A DNA stretch of 52,788 bases from Geobacillus zalihae NBRC 101842 (GCF_001544135.1 NZ_BCPV01000008.1:1-52788), one strand, 5' to 3'. Numbered from the stretch's first letter, positions 8,231-18,155 are shown. A program made the numbers and translations. The notes: generated from the letters alone by a model not told the origin.

Positions 8231-8246
8231 CTAGAATCGTTTCTAG
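8231..8246. promoter_or_regulatory. Candidate activator binding site (UAS)
   Basis: Perfect inverted repeat CTAGAA-TCGT-TTCTAG, 120-135 bp upstream of the sigma-54 promoter. That is the usual position for an enhancer-binding protein dimer site. Further TTTCTA half-sites flank it. Assignment to the neighbouring activator is an inference. Confidence 0.55.
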
Positions 8247-8369
8247 GAAATTAAAAAAGACAATGAGCGATTGATTGCCAAAAAAGAAAAACCTTAACAG
8301 GCAAGGTTTAGTGGATAGCGCTTACAAATCAAGAATATTTGCTTCACCACAGCTCCCCTCTAATATTTA

Positions 8370-9803
8370 TCATCCGTTAGGAGCAGAAGAAGGCAAATCC
8401 TCAGAAATCCCTAACTTTTTCAATTTGTTATACAACGTGGCGAGTGACACGCCAAGCTCTTTAGCCGCTTGTTTCTTCCCTTGTACATCGGTGCCAAACT
8501 GACGAAGCGCTTCGACAATCAAACGCTTTTCTGTTTCTTCAAGCATCTTTCGTAACGGTTGGATCGATGTAGAGGAACGGAAAACCTCCGGGTCTTTCAT
8601 GATCGATGGGGGAAGATGATGCAGATCAATTTCCATTCCATCAGTCATGCAAATGGCATAATCAATCACGTTTTTTAATTCTCTTATATTTCCAGGCCAA
8701 TCGTATGATTGCAACAAAGCCATTGCAGCCTGGCTGATTGAGCAAACAGGACGCTGTCCCCCACCACCTGAGGCTTGTATTATAGAATGAGCCAAAAGAG
8801 GGATATCTTCCTTCCGCTCACGGAGCGGGGGGAGATGAAGCGTAATTACATGAAGGCGATAAAACAGGTCTTCCCGAAAATACTGCTTTGCTACAAGCTG
8901 GCGCAAATCCTTATTTGTTGCGGCAATGATGCGCACGTCAATCCTCCTTTCGTGTGTATCTCCAACTTTGCGAATTGTCTTTTCTTGCAGCACACGCAAT
9001 AGCTTTGCTTGCAAATCATACGGAAGATCCCCGATTTCGTCCAAAAAAATCGTTCCCCCGTCCGCCAGTTCAAACAGCCCGATTTTCCCTCCTTTTTTCG
9101 CATGTGTAAACGATCCCTCCACATAGCCGAACAATTCGCTTTCCAGCAAAGCGGCAGGAATGGCCGCACAATTTACAGGAACAAATGGATGTTCAGCACG
9201 CGGACCCTCCTGGTGAATCGCCTGAGCAAACAGTTCCTTGCCGGTTCCACTTTCCCCCATAATTAACACTGGCAAGTCCGACTCTGCCGCCCGTTTCGCG
9301 ATACGGATCATTTCCTTGATCTTGTCATTATGGCCGATGATATGCGCAAACGTATAAGTAGCCCGATAAATCGAATAGACGGTCCTTTTCAATTCATTCA
9401 ATCTTTCTTTGTTTCGCTTCAGCTCCTGCGTCAATTTGTGCACTTCCGTCAGCCCTTTGCAAACTGATACCGCTCCAATCACTTGGCCATGGACAACAAT
9501 CGGTGCCATATCAACGACATACTCATTGGAACCTTCCTTGCGGTACACCCCGGTTCTCACTTTCCCGTCCTTCAACGTTTCTGGGAGAAGGGCGTTAGGC
9601 CGCACATCGCGCAGCCGTTTACCTATAATCTCGTTTTCCTTCACACCTGTTATGCGTGTATACTCCGGATTGACAAGGCGCACAACCTCACAGTCATCGA
9701 TCACTAGTACGCCGTCATGGACGGACTGAAGAATGGCGAACAGCCATTGCGCTTGTCCATCAGCATCTTTGACGAGCTTGTCGAAACGACTCACCACTTT
9801 CAT
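8370..9803 (-). CDS. PAS-domain sigma-54-dependent activator of the CitMHS-AtuA operon
   Basis: Enhancer-binding protein of about 477 aa. An N-terminal PAS domain (roughly residues 20-130) probably senses a ligand. It is followed by a coiled-coil linker, an AAA+ domain with Walker A GESGTGKE and Walker B GGTIFLDEIGDL, and a C-terminal Fis-type helix-turn-helix (KKQAAKELGVSLATLYNKL). The loop that contacts sigma-54, normally GAFTGA, reads GSFTHA here, a notable deviation. The start at 9803 (ATG) follows GGAAGGGGG; an in-frame GTG at 9815 is the alternative. It is encoded on the same strand, just upstream of the operon it presumably controls. Confidence 0.88.
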   Translation of the reverse strand: MKVVSRFDKLVKDADGQAQWLFAILQSVHDGVLVIDDCEVVRLVNPEYTRITGVKENEIIGKRLRDVRPNALLPETLKDGKVRTGVYRKEGSNEYVVDMAPIVVHGQVIGAVSVCKGLTEVHKLTQELKRNKERLNELKRTVYSIYRATYTFAHIIGHNDKIKEMIRIAKRAAESDLPVLIMGESGTGKELFAQAIHQEGPRAEHPFVPVNCAAIPAALLESELFGYVEGSFTHAKKGGKIGLFELADGGTIFLDEIGDLPYDLQAKLLRVLQEKTIRKVGDTHERRIDVRIIAATNKDLRQLVAKQYFREDLFYRLHVITLHLPPLRERKEDIPLLAHSIIQASGGGGQRPVCSISQAAMALLQSYDWPGNIRELKNVIDYAICMTDGMEIDLHHLPPSIMKDPEVFRSSTSIQPLRKMLEETEKRLIVEALRQFGTDVQGKKQAAKELGVSLATLYNKLKKLGISEDLPSSAPNG

Positions 9804-9936
9804 TCCCCCTTCCACAAAGAAAAAAGCTATTTCTCCCCTTTGTCTTTGATTTCTAAGCGTTTCTATCAGCCAAGCAACAGCAGACTTCTGGAGCGAAACG
9901 TGTTTGTTGTTATTTTGTATGCAGCTTCACCGCTCT

Positions 9937-10518
9937 TCACGACGTCAAAAACGCAAAAATCTCCTTCACGGAAAAGCGCACCTCGGGAAACGTGGTCGAT
10001 GCAGCCGCCCCGTTGGCTGCATCGTACACGTCTTCTAGCTGAAACGCTCCCGATTGCCAAACGTATTTTTCCATCACCTGGTGCTGATAATCGACAAGCC
10101 AGTACTCGCGGACTCCTGCTTTCTCATAATAATGACGCTTAAGCAGCCGATCGTTGCGGGCCGTGCTTGGCGACAACACTTCCACCACCAGGTCGGGAGC
10201 GCCGTAACACCGACCTTGGCGCAGTTTCGTTCGATCGCAAATAATGGATAGGTCGGGCAGCACCGTTACATTTTTCGTTCCTTTTTGTTCATCTTCAAAC
10301 AAAAGGACGACTTGGAGGTTGCTTCCGAACACAAGACAAGGACTTCCTTTTAACGCCATGCGAAACTCGGCAATCAAATTGGCCACTACACCTTCATGTT
10401 CATAAGGAGCTGGGGACATCAACACAATCGTTCCTTCGTACAGCTCCATCCGCTCGTCTCCAGCTAAAGAAAAGAACTCGCCGAGCGTATACCGGCGTTG
10501 CTCGCCTGATTGGCTCAT
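9937..10518 (-). CDS. Uma2 family protein (PD-(D/E)XK nuclease fold)
   Basis: A 193-aa protein of the Uma2/DUF820 family, predicted restriction-endonuclease-like fold. Visible conserved core: LPDLSIICDR, then APDLVVEVLSPSTARND, then KRHYYEKAGVREYWLVD. The D, the E of VEV and the following lysine fit a PD-(D/E)XK site. The ATG at 10518 follows GGGAGGGAG, so the longer frame to 10563 is not needed. These genes are usually multicopy in thermophiles and cyanobacteria; their biological role is unknown. It is not obviously linked to its neighbours. Confidence 0.85.
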   Translation of the reverse strand: MSQSGEQRRYTLGEFFSLAGDERMELYEGTIVLMSPAPYEHEGVVANLIAEFRMALKGSPCLVFGSNLQVVLLFEDEQKGTKNVTVLPDLSIICDRTKLRQGRCYGAPDLVVEVLSPSTARNDRLLKRHYYEKAGVREYWLVDYQHQVMEKYVWQSGAFQLEDVYDAANGAAASTTFPEVRFSVKEIFAFLTS

Positions 10519-10607
10519 GCCGCTCTCCCTCCCTGCACATGCTCTTTCTTCTATTGTAAGCAAACCGTTTGCTCGCCGACAATCGCCTTCGCCAATGGCT
10601 TGACGCT

Positions 10608-10637
10608 AAAAAAAGCGCCCTGCCTAAACGGCAGCGC
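10608..10637 (-). terminator. Terminator of the aldehyde dehydrogenase gene
   Basis: On the minus strand a GC-rich stem (GCGCTGCC paired with GGCAGGGCGC, one bulge) is followed by seven T residues. It is directly downstream of the dehydrogenase stop. Confidence 0.8.
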
Positions 10638-10652
10638 ACTTTGCTCCATTTC

Positions 10653-12119
10653 TTATCCTTTGACCAACACCGTTTTCATCGCCGTGAAAAACTCGATGGC
10701 CGCGCGCCCTTGTTCCCGCGAGTGGGAGCTGGACTGCTTCATCCCGCCAAACGGCGCTTGCAGTTCGACGCCGGCGCTTTCTTCATTAATCCGGACGAGC
10801 CCGGCTTCGATGTCTTGGATGAATGCAAGCATCTTGCCGATATTTTGCGTAAAAATCGAGGCGCTCAATCCAAATGGCGTGTCATTGGCCAGCGTGATCG
10901 CTTCCTCGAACGTATCGACTTGGATCAACGCGAGCACGGGGCCAAAAATTTCTTCGCGGGCGATCGTCATGTCGGGCGACACGTTTTCAAAGATGGTCGG
11001 CTGCACATAAAACCCTTTTGCCCGTTCCCCATCGGTCAAACGTTGCCCCCCGTAAACGAGCGTCGCCCCTTCTTCGATTCCTTTTTGGATATAAGAAAGG
11101 ACCGTCTCGAGCTGCTTTTGGCTGGCGCACGGCCCCATCCAAACGCCGTCCTCGAGTCCATTGCCGATGTTCAGCTGCTTCACTTTTGCCAACAATTTTT
11201 CCTTAAATTGATCATAGACGGTGCGCTGGACGAACACACGGCTTGTCGCCGTGCATTTTTGTCCCGTGGAACGCAGCCCGCCGCTGATTGTTGCCTCGAC
11301 GGCGCGATCAAGATCAGCGTCCTCGAGCACGATCACCGGATTCTTTCCGCCCATTTCCAGCTGGTATTTCGCCCCTCGGGCCACCGCTTTTTGGGCGATC
11401 GTTTTGCCGACTTCATTGGAGCCGGTGAAGGTGATGCCGTGAATGTGGGGATGTTCGGCGATCGCATTGCCGATGATCGATCCTTTGCCTGTCACCAAAT
11501 TCACCACACCGGCCGGCAGCCCCGCTTGATCAAAGCACTCCACGATTTTCGCGGCGGTGACAGCTGTTTCCTGCGCCGGCTTAAACACCACCGTGTTTCC
11601 ATAGACGATGGCAGGTGCGATTTTCCAAATCGGAATCGCGACTGGAAAGTTCCACGGCGTGATGACCCCAACCACGCCAAGAGGCACGCGCGTGGTAAAC
11701 ATCAACGCTTCGCTGTCCATGGATGGAATGACCTCGCCGATGGACCGCATCCCCTCCCCAGCATAGTAGCGCAAAATATTGACTCCCCGCTGCACTTCCC
11801 CTTTTGCTTCCGGGAGCGTTTTTCCCATTTCTCTTGTCATCGTTTCGGCGATCTCGTCAAGCCGTTTCTCAAGAACGTCAGCCGCGCGGAACAAATACTC
11901 TCCGCGTTTCGGGCCGGACAGCTTCCGCCATGCCGCCTGCGCCCTTCGCGCCGCCTCCACCGCGGCGTTCACATCTTCCGCACCGGACTCTTGGACATAG
12001 CCGACGATGTCATCGATGTCGGCTGGATTGAGGCTGGCTTCCGTTTTCCCGGATGAAGAAGGGACCCATTCTCCGTTGATGTAGTTCAAGTATGTTTGTT
12101 TTTCTGTTCCCATCTTCAT
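10653..12119 (-). CDS. NAD(P)-dependent aldehyde dehydrogenase (GucD/YcbD-like)
   Basis: A 488-aa soluble aldehyde dehydrogenase with the full superfamily set. It has [16 protein letters not shown] for cofactor binding, FTGSNEVGK, the general-base Glu in LEMGGKNP, catalytic Cys in GQKCTAT, and EEIFGPVL near the C-terminus. Sequence and length resemble B. subtilis YcbD/GucD, an alpha-ketoglutaric semialdehyde dehydrogenase; the exact substrate is unproven and no glucarate genes are nearby. The start at 12119 ([10 protein letters not shown]) has GGGGGAGAAG upstream and is preferred over the longer frame to 12191. It is monocistronic with its own terminator. Confidence 0.85.
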   Translation of the reverse strand: MKMGTEKQTYLNYINGEWVPSSSGKTEASLNPADIDDIVGYVQESGAEDVNAAVEAARRAQAAWRKLSGPKRGEYLFRAADVLEKRLDEIAETMTREMGKTLPEAKGEVQRGVNILRYYAGEGMRSIGEVIPSMDSEALMFTTRVPLGVVGVITPWNFPVAIPIWKIAPAIVYGNTVVFKPAQETAVTAAKIVECFDQAGLPAGVVNLVTGKGSIIGNAIAEHPHIHGITFTGSNEVGKTIAQKAVARGAKYQLEMGGKNPVIVLEDADLDRAVEATISGGLRSTGQKCTATSRVFVQRTVYDQFKEKLLAKVKQLNIGNGLEDGVWMGPCASQKQLETVLSYIQKGIEEGATLVYGGQRLTDGERAKGFYVQPTIFENVSPDMTIAREEIFGPVLALIQVDTFEEAITLANDTPFGLSASIFTQNIGKMLAFIQDIEAGLVRINEESAGVELQAPFGGMKQSSSHSREQGRAAIEFFTAMKTVLVKG

Positions 12120-12476
12120 AATATCTTCTCCCCCTTTCCATTCACGTGATCGCTGCATACGATCTCGGAAAAAATGTTTGCCCTTGGTCATGATCTGAAA
12201 AATACAAGTTCATAACACTACTATAATATAGTTGAAATATTTTGTGAATTATATAAGTTGCAATTTTTTTACATGGCATTGTTCGCTCTTTTTGTCACCG
12301 TGCCAGCTTTTCAGGTGATAAAGATAGGACATGGAGATCGGAAATCCTTTATTACAACCTCATATAGATTGAATGCGGCTACAATGAACAAAACACCGAA
12401 GCCATTGCATGAAAGCAACAAAAAACCAACCTCCCCTAAACAAGGAGAGGCTGGTTTCCATTTCACCCTGACCACT
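12120..12476. other. Intergenic region between aldehyde dehydrogenase and cysI
   Basis: Contains the presumed AT-rich promoter of the dehydrogenase (about 12200-12260) and the cysI terminator (12421-12460). I see no gene. Confidence 0.6.
12421..12460 (-). terminator. Terminator of cysJI
   Basis: On the minus strand AACCAGCCTCTCC pairs with GGGGAGGTTGGTT (one mismatch and one bulge) and is followed by a T run. It lies 17 bp past the cysI stop. Confidence 0.8.
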
Positions 12477-14198
12477 TTAATCATGGAAATTCGTCCCATC
12501 CGTCACTTCTTTGACGATGCCGGCGCGGATGACGAAGTCGCCGAAATGTTCACCGTCAAGACGCTCTTTCGCATAGCGGGATAGGAGAACGCGCAGTTCG
12601 CGCAAAATTTCTTCTTCGCCGATGTTTTCGCGGTACAGTTTGCCAAGGCGCGTGCCGTTGAACGCAGCACCGAGGTACATGTTGTATTTTCCGACCGCTT
12701 TGCCGACGAAGGCGATTTCTGCGAGCACGTGGCGGGCGCAGCCGTTCGGACAGCCCGTCATGCGGATCGTGATTTCTTCGTCACGCAAACCGTTTTCATC
12801 GATAATTTCCTCGATTTTATCGAGCAGTTTCGGCAAGTAGCGCTCCGCTTCCGCCATCGCCAAGCCGCACGTCGGCAAGGCGACACAGGCGAGCGCGTTG
12901 CGGCGCAAGGCGGTGTACCGGCGGCCGTCGGTCAAGCCGTATTCGGCGATGAGTGCCTCGATTTCCGGCTTTTTCTCGCTCGTGACGTTAGCGATGACCA
13001 AGTTTTGGTTTGGCGTCAGCCGGAAATCGCCCGTATGGACTTTCGCGATTTCGCGCAGGCCGGTCATCAGCTTGTAATCGTCGTAGTCTTTGACGCGTCC
13101 GCCTTCGACAAAGAGTGTGAAGTGCCATGTCCCATTGACGCCTTCGACCCAGCCATAGCGGTCGCCGCTATGCTCGAAATGGTACGGGCGCGCTTCGCCG
13201 AGCTTCCAGCCAAGGCGGCGCTCAATTTCTTCTTTCACCGTTTCAAGGCCAAGGCGGTCGATCGTGTATTTAAAGCGAGCGTGTTTGCGCGATGAGCGGT
13301 TGCCGTAGTCGCGCTGAACGGTCATAATTTTCTCCGCCACCTCGACCACTTGATCCGGCCGGCAGAAGCCGATCACCTTGGCAAGCTGCGGATACGTCGT
13401 TTTGTCCCCATGGGTCATCCCCATGCCGCCGCCGATGGCGACATTAAACCCGGCAAGCTTGCCGTCTTCGACAATGGCGATGAACCCGATGTCTTGCGAG
13501 AACACATCGACGTCGTTCGACGGCGGGACGGCGATGCCGATTTTAAACTTCCGCGGCAAATACGTCGGTCCGTAAATCGGCTCTTCTTCGCCGTCAACCG
13601 CCGGCGTGCCCGCCACTTTCTCGTCGTCCAGCCAAATTTCGTAGTACGCCCGCGTCCGCGGCAACAAATGGTCGCTGATCAGCTTTGCCCACTCATATAC
13701 TTCCGCATGCACTTCCGATTGGTACGGGTTCGGGTTGCACATGACGTTTCGGTTGACGTCGCCGCAGGCCGCAAGCGTCGTCATCAGCGCGTTGTTAATG
13801 GCTTGCATCGTTTTTTTCATGTTCCATTTTAAGACGCCGTGCAATTGGAACGCTTGGCGCGTCGTCAGCTTCAACGTGCCGTTCGCATACTTGCGGGCGA
13901 GCTCATCCATGACAAGCCACTGCTCCGGCGTCGCCACCCCGCCCGGCGTGCGCACGCGGATCATAAATTGATAGGCCGGTTCAAGCTTTTGTTTTTGCCG
14001 TTCGGTGCGCACGTCGCGGTCGTCTTGCAAGTAGCTGCCGTGAAACTTCATCAGCCGGTTGTCATCATCTGGAATTCCTGCGCTGAGCGGGTCTTCCATC
14101 GTTTCGGCAAGCGTGCCGCGCAAGTAACGGCTTTCCTGCTTGATGCGCTCCACATCGCTTGGCGGTCCGTCCGGCGCTTTTAACACGACTTTCGCCAT
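12477..14198 (-). CDS. cysI: Sulfite reductase (NADPH) hemoprotein beta subunit CysI
   Basis: Catalytic subunit (573 aa) that reduces sulfite to sulfide at a coupled siroheme and 4Fe-4S centre during sulfate assimilation. Cluster cysteines are visible in [17 protein letters not shown] and in [12 protein letters not shown]. Siroheme-binding arginines lie in RTPGG and [11 protein letters not shown]. The ATG at 14198 ([11 protein letters not shown]) has AAGGAG upstream and gives the same length as B. subtilis CysI, so the 126 extra codons of the longest frame are rejected. It follows cysJ by 26 bp. Confidence 0.95.
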   Translation of the reverse strand: MAKVVLKAPDGPPSDVERIKQESRYLRGTLAETMEDPLSAGIPDDDNRLMKFHGSYLQDDRDVRTERQKQKLEPAYQFMIRVRTPGGVATPEQWLVMDELARKYANGTLKLTTRQAFQLHGVLKWNMKKTMQAINNALMTTLAACGDVNRNVMCNPNPYQSEVHAEVYEWAKLISDHLLPRTRAYYEIWLDDEKVAGTPAVDGEEEPIYGPTYLPRKFKIGIAVPPSNDVDVFSQDIGFIAIVEDGKLAGFNVAIGGGMGMTHGDKTTYPQLAKVIGFCRPDQVVEVAEKIMTVQRDYGNRSSRKHARFKYTIDRLGLETVKEEIERRLGWKLGEARPYHFEHSGDRYGWVEGVNGTWHFTLFVEGGRVKDYDDYKLMTGLREIAKVHTGDFRLTPNQNLVIANVTSEKKPEIEALIAEYGLTDGRRYTALRRNALACVALPTCGLAMAEAERYLPKLLDKIEEIIDENGLRDEEITIRMTGCPNGCARHVLAEIAFVGKAVGKYNMYLGAAFNGTRLGKLYRENIGEEEILRELRVLLSRYAKERLDGEHFGDFVIRAGIVKEVTDGTNFHD

Positions 14199-14224
14199 TT
14201 CCGATTCCACTCCTTCTTTAGAGA

Positions 14225-16048
14225 TTAATAGACGTCGCGTTGGTACCGTTTTTGCTTTTGCATTTCCGTCAAATACGCTTCCGCCTGTTCGCGGCTCATG
14301 CCGCCCTCTTTTTCGATAATCTCGATCAACGTCTGATGAACGTCGCGCGCCATGTGTTGTTTGTCGCCGCATACGTAGACGACAGCGCCATCCTCGAGCC
14401 AGCCGAACAGCTCTTTGCTTCGCTCGAGCATCCGGTGTTGAACGTATATTTTTCGCTCCGTATCGCGCGAGAAGGCGACATCCATTTTGGTCAGCACACC
14501 GCTTTTCAGCCAGGCGAGCCATTCCGTTTGATACAGGAAGTCGGTCATAAAATGTTGGTCGCCGAAAAAGAGCCACGATTTTCCGTTGGCTCCTGTCGCC
14601 TCACGCTCTTGCATAAAAGCGCGGAACGGCGCGACCCCAGTGCCTGGACCGATCATAATGATTGGCGTCGATGGGTCTTTTGGCAGCTTAAAATTCGGGT
14701 TCGGCTGCACAAAGACCGGCAACGTATCGCCGATTTGGACGCGTTCGGCGCAGAACGTCGAGCACACCCCTTTGCGCAGGCGGCCGTGCGACTCATAACG
14801 GACCGCGCCGATCGTCAAGTGCACTTCATCTGGATAGGCCGCTAAGCTGCTCACGATCGAGTACAGGCGCGGCGGCATTTTGCGCAAAATCGAGATGACT
14901 TGTTGCGGCGCCGCATCCCATGGGCCGAAGTCGCGGAACGCATCCAATAAGTCGCGGCCTTTGGCGTATTCTTTCAGCTTCGCCTCATTGCCTGGGGCAA
15001 CGAGCGCTTGAAGCTCGCTGTTTTTCGACAGCGGCGCAAGCTTTTGCAACAGCGCTTTGGTCAACACGGTGATTTCAAAATGGGACGTGAGCGCTTCTTT
15101 GAGCGACCGCACTTCCCCGTCTTTGTCGATCGTCACCGTTTCTTCCGGGTTCCATTTCATTTCTTGAATGATGAGATCGACAAGCTCCGGATCGTTTTTC
15201 GGGAAGATGCCAAGCGCATCGCCCGGCTCATACTTCAACCCCGATCCTTCAAGAGACAATTCGAGATGGCGCGTTTCTTTGTTCGATCCGCGGCCGTTTA
15301 AGTTGATGTTTTCCAGCACCTCAGCCGGAAACGGGTTTTTCCGCGAATAGACGACCGACGGTTCGGCTTTCGGCACGGCCGCAACGGCCGACAACACTGG
15401 CGCGGCCTCGGCATTGGCCCCTTTGCTCAGCTCGGCAAGCACGCCGTCAAGCCATTTCGCCGCCGCTTCCTCGTAGTCGACGTCACAGTCGACGCGCGGA
15501 TAAAACCGCTCTCCCCCGAGCTCCTCGAGCCGCTTGTCAAAATCTTTCCCCGTCTGGCAAAAATGTTCATACGACGTATCGCCAAGCGCCAAGACGGAAA
15601 AGCGTAAATGATTCAGCTTCGGCGCCCGTTTGCTGTGGAGAAACTCGTAAAACGACACCGCGTTGTCTGGCGGATCGCCTTCCCCATGCGTGCTCACGAC
15701 GATGAGCAGCGTCTCGACTTTCTTCAATTCATTCGGCTTAAAGTCAAGCATGGACGACACTTTCGCCTCGAATCCGCGCTCCTTAAGCGCCTTGCCTGCT
15801 TTTTCGGCCAGTTTTTGCGCATTGCCGGTCTGCGAACCGTACAGAACGGTCACTTCTTTCGAAACCGGTTTCCCGCCCCCGACAAGCAGTGCGGGCGCTT
15901 CGGCATCCAAAACGGCAACCGCCGCCTCGGCAGCAGCCAAATACCCGCTCAGCCAAAGCTTTTGCGACGGCGTCAACGTCGGCAACAAACGATTCAAGAG
16001 CTCAATCTGCTCCTGGGTAAACGGACTGTTGGTTACTTGCAGCTGCAA
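14225..16048 (-). CDS. cysJ: Sulfite reductase (NADPH) flavoprotein alpha subunit CysJ
   Basis: A 607-aa diflavin reductase that passes electrons from NADPH through FAD and FMN to CysI. Domains in order: an N-terminal extension, a flavodoxin domain (FMN loop [27 protein letters not shown]), an FAD domain (PRLYSIVSS) and an NADPH domain ([29 protein letters not shown]), with the usual C-terminal aromatic VY. The preferred start is a TTG at 16048 (reading [10 protein letters not shown]), placed 6 bp after GAGGTGG and matching the family N-terminus. The longest frame starts at GTG 16063, which overlaps that ribosome site. It is divergent from cysL. Confidence 0.93.
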   Translation of the reverse strand: MQLQVTNSPFTQEQIELLNRLLPTLTPSQKLWLSGYLAAAEAAVAVLDAEAPALLVGGGKPVSKEVTVLYGSQTGNAQKLAEKAGKALKERGFEAKVSSMLDFKPNELKKVETLLIVVSTHGEGDPPDNAVSFYEFLHSKRAPKLNHLRFSVLALGDTSYEHFCQTGKDFDKRLEELGGERFYPRVDCDVDYEEAAAKWLDGVLAELSKGANAEAAPVLSAVAAVPKAEPSVVYSRKNPFPAEVLENINLNGRGSNKETRHLELSLEGSGLKYEPGDALGIFPKNDPELVDLIIQEMKWNPEETVTIDKDGEVRSLKEALTSHFEITVLTKALLQKLAPLSKNSELQALVAPGNEAKLKEYAKGRDLLDAFRDFGPWDAAPQQVISILRKMPPRLYSIVSSLAAYPDEVHLTIGAVRYESHGRLRKGVCSTFCAERVQIGDTLPVFVQPNPNFKLPKDPSTPIIMIGPGTGVAPFRAFMQEREATGANGKSWLFFGDQHFMTDFLYQTEWLAWLKSGVLTKMDVAFSRDTERKIYVQHRMLERSKELFGWLEDGAVVYVCGDKQHMARDVHQTLIEIIEKEGGMSREQAEAYLTEMQKQKRYQRDVY

Positions 16049-16087
16049 CGGTGTCCACCTCACAATATAAAAATAAGATGGAATCGA

Positions 16088-16125
16088 TTGGCGTTGCTTA
16101 ACCCGCCATCATGGGCGGACGCCAA
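16088..16125. repeat. Stem-loop in the cysJ leader
   Basis: TTGGCGT (16088-16094) pairs with ACGCCAA (16119-16125), and inside it CCGCC pairs with GGCGG across ATCATG. It lies 40 bp upstream of the cysJ start without a following T run, so it is not a standard terminator. It could be an RNA regulatory element or part of the CysL/cysJ control region. Confidence 0.5.
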
Positions 16126-16290
16126 ATTCCATTAATCCCTATAAACAAAGTATACTTTATCCAAAATATCATATTTACACTTTACCGCAAAACAAAACAT
16201 TAGTAAAATAAATATAAATTATTAAAACTATTAACATCACTAATAATGATCCGCAACAAAACAGTCAGGCTGCATGCGAGGGGTTGGCCA

Positions 16291-17178
16291 ATGTATTACG
16301 ACGAGTTGAAGACGTTCATTACGTTAGCAGAAGTGAAAAATTTCACAAAGACGGCGGAAATTCTCCATTTATCCCAGCCAAGTGTCAGCTTGCACATTAA
16401 AAATTTAGAGAAGGAGTTCCAGACGAAACTGTTCATCCGCTCCCCGAAGCGGCTGCGCATGACGCCGACAGGTGAACTTTTGTACGATCGCGCCAAACAA
16501 ATGATGGCGCTCTATGAACAAACGAAGCAAGACATTTTGGAGCACCATCACTCAGTGAAAGGCAAATTGACCATCGGCGCCAGCTTTACGATTGGAGAGT
16601 ATATTTTGCCCCCGCTTTTGCCCGATTTCCAAAAGCGCTATCCAGAATTGGAGCTTGAGGTGATGATCGGCAACACGAAAGAAATTGTCGAACTCGTCAA
16701 ATCGTATCAAGTCGACATCGGCTTGATCGAAGGGCAAACGAACGAAAAAGAATTGTCCGTCCACCCGTTTATGCAAGACGAGCTCGTCATCGTCGCCTCC
16801 AAGCGGCACGAGCTAGCGCAAAAAGGCGAAGTCACGATCGGCGAGCTGCAAAACGAGGCGTGGGTGGCGCGCGAAGTCGGGTCGGGAACAAGGGAATATT
16901 TCAACCATTTCATCCGCTCGAACGGGCTGAAAATCCAATCGCTCATGATCATCAGCAGCAACCAAGGCATTAAAGAAACGCTGATCAACGGCAACGCCCT
17001 GTCCTTGCTGTCGCGCAGCGTCGTCGCCCGCGACATCGAGCACGGCCATCTGTCCATCGTTCACTTGAACCATCCACCGTTTTACCGAATGTTTTCCTAT
17101 ATTTGTGCACCGATTATGGAAAACAAGCAAAATGTACGTATCTTCCTTGAAACGTTGCAACACAATTGGAGATCCTAA
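16291..17178 (+). CDS. cysL: LysR-family regulator CysL (activator of cysJI)
   Basis: A 295-aa LysR-type regulator. The N-terminal winged helix-turn-helix (MYYDELKTFITLAEVKNFTKTAEIL...LSQPSVSLHIKNLE) is followed by a two-lobed effector domain. The ATG at 16291 follows GAGGGG; the longer frame starting at 16246 is not supported. In B. subtilis CysL (YwfK) activates the sulfite reductase operon, and here the gene is divergent from cysJ across a 242-bp AT-rich interval, strongly supporting that role. It ends convergently with the cation efflux gene. Confidence 0.9.
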   Translation: MYYDELKTFITLAEVKNFTKTAEILHLSQPSVSLHIKNLEKEFQTKLFIRSPKRLRMTPTGELLYDRAKQMMALYEQTKQDILEHHHSVKGKLTIGASFTIGEYILPPLLPDFQKRYPELELEVMIGNTKEIVELVKSYQVDIGLIEGQTNEKELSVHPFMQDELVIVASKRHELAQKGEVTIGELQNEAWVAREVGSGTREYFNHFIRSNGLKIQSLMIISSNQGIKETLINGNALSLLSRSVVARDIEHGHLSIVHLNHPPFYRMFSYICAPIMENKQNVRIFLETLQHNWRS

Positions 17179-17210
17179 AAAACACGGGGAGAAGCTTGGC
17201 AGCCCTCCCC
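17175..17210 (-). terminator. Hairpin between cysL and the CDF gene
   Basis: GGGGAG (17186-17191) pairs with CTCCCC (17205-17210). On the minus strand it is followed by GTG and a run of six T residues. It overlaps the stop of the efflux gene. Confidence 0.55.
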
Positions 17211-18139
17211 TATACTTCCATCTCCCCATGGCGAATATGCGGCATTTCGATTTGAATCGTCGCATGGCGAATGTGAAAGCGCGTCTCGATCAAATCAATC
17301 GCCCGCTGCAAAACCGCCTGCCCATCGCAACCTTCCTCAATGAGCAAATGGCAGCTTAACGAATCAAGCCCCGAGGTGATCGTCCAAATATGCAAATCGT
17401 GCACATCGATCACGCCATCAATGCCGGAGAGCGCCGCTTTTACTTCCCCATGGTCAATCGCCGCCGGCGTTCCTTCCATTAAAATATGCACCGTCTGTTT
17501 CACCACGGCCAACGCCCCTTTTAAAATCAGCACCGACACCGCAATGGAAATGAGCGGATCAGCCGCGTACCAATCGAACAGCCAGATGACAAGCCCCGCC
17601 GCGATCGCCCCGACCGAGCCTAACGCATCGCCAAGCACATGAAGATAGGCGCTGCGGACATTGACGTTCTCTTTGACATCCCCTTTGCGCATTAACACCC
17701 AAGCGCTTGCCAAATTAGCCAGCAACCCTATGACAGCAATGGCCATCATCGGCCCGCTCGCGACAGCAGCGGGATTCACCAATCGCCCAACGGCTTCCCA
17801 AATAATCCAAGCGGCAATCACCACCAACGTGACCCCGTTTACTAGCGCCGCTAAAATCTCGAACCGGTAAAATCCATACGTTCTCTTCGGCGACGCGGGC
17901 TTCGCCGCCAGCCAAACCGCCGCCAGGCTTAACAGAAGCGAAATGGCATCGCTCAGCATATGCCCCGAATCCGAAAGAAGAGCAAGGCTGTTCGTCACAA
18001 GCCCGCCGACAAACTCCAGAACCATAATCCCAACGGTAATGACAAGAGCGGCCGCCAACCCTTTTTGGCTCCCCTCTCTGCCCAAGCCATGATGATGCCC
18101 GTGATGGTGGCCGCAATGGCCGTGTTCATGATGATGCAT
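17210..18139 (-). CDS. czcD: Cation diffusion facilitator (zinc/cobalt/cadmium efflux, CzcD-like)
   Basis: A 309-aa CDF antiporter exporting divalent metal. The N-terminus is a histidine-rich metal-binding stretch (HHHEHGHCGHHHGHHHG), followed by six hydrophobic helices. The zinc sites are visible as SDSGHMLSDA in helix 2 and the HVLGDALGS region in helix 5. A cytoplasmic C-terminal domain contains HDLHIWTI. The ATG at 18139 has GGGAGAG upstream; the longest frame starts upstream at a TTG and overlaps the ArsR gene, so it is rejected. It lies 16 bp downstream of the ArsR repressor and is probably induced by zinc, cobalt or cadmium. Confidence 0.9.
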   Translation of the reverse strand: MHHHEHGHCGHHHGHHHGLGREGSQKGLAAALVITVGIMVLEFVGGLVTNSLALLSDSGHMLSDAISLLLSLAAVWLAAKPASPKRTYGFYRFEILAALVNGVTLVVIAAWIIWEAVGRLVNPAAVASGPMMAIAVIGLLANLASAWVLMRKGDVKENVNVRSAYLHVLGDALGSVGAIAAGLVIWLFDWYAADPLISIAVSVLILKGALAVVKQTVHILMEGTPAAIDHGEVKAALSGIDGVIDVHDLHIWTITSGLDSLSCHLLIEEGCDGQAVLQRAIDLIETRFHIRHATIQIEMPHIRHGEMEV

Positions 18140-18155
18140 CGTTCTTCTCTCCCTT

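Noticed and set aside
10569-12056. 495-codon plus-strand frame opposite the aldehyde dehydrogenase
   Set aside because: Composition rich in R, H, D and F is typical of an antisense shadow; no family motif; the opposite strand is a clear dehydrogenase.
12120-12191. Longer aldehyde dehydrogenase start at 12191
   Set aside because: The extra residues do not look like the family N-terminus and overlap the ribosome site used by ATG 12119.
14199-14576. 126-codon N-terminal extension of the cysI frame
   Set aside because: It overlaps the end of cysJ, has arginine-rich shadow composition, and the ATG at 14198 has a ribosome site and gives the family length.
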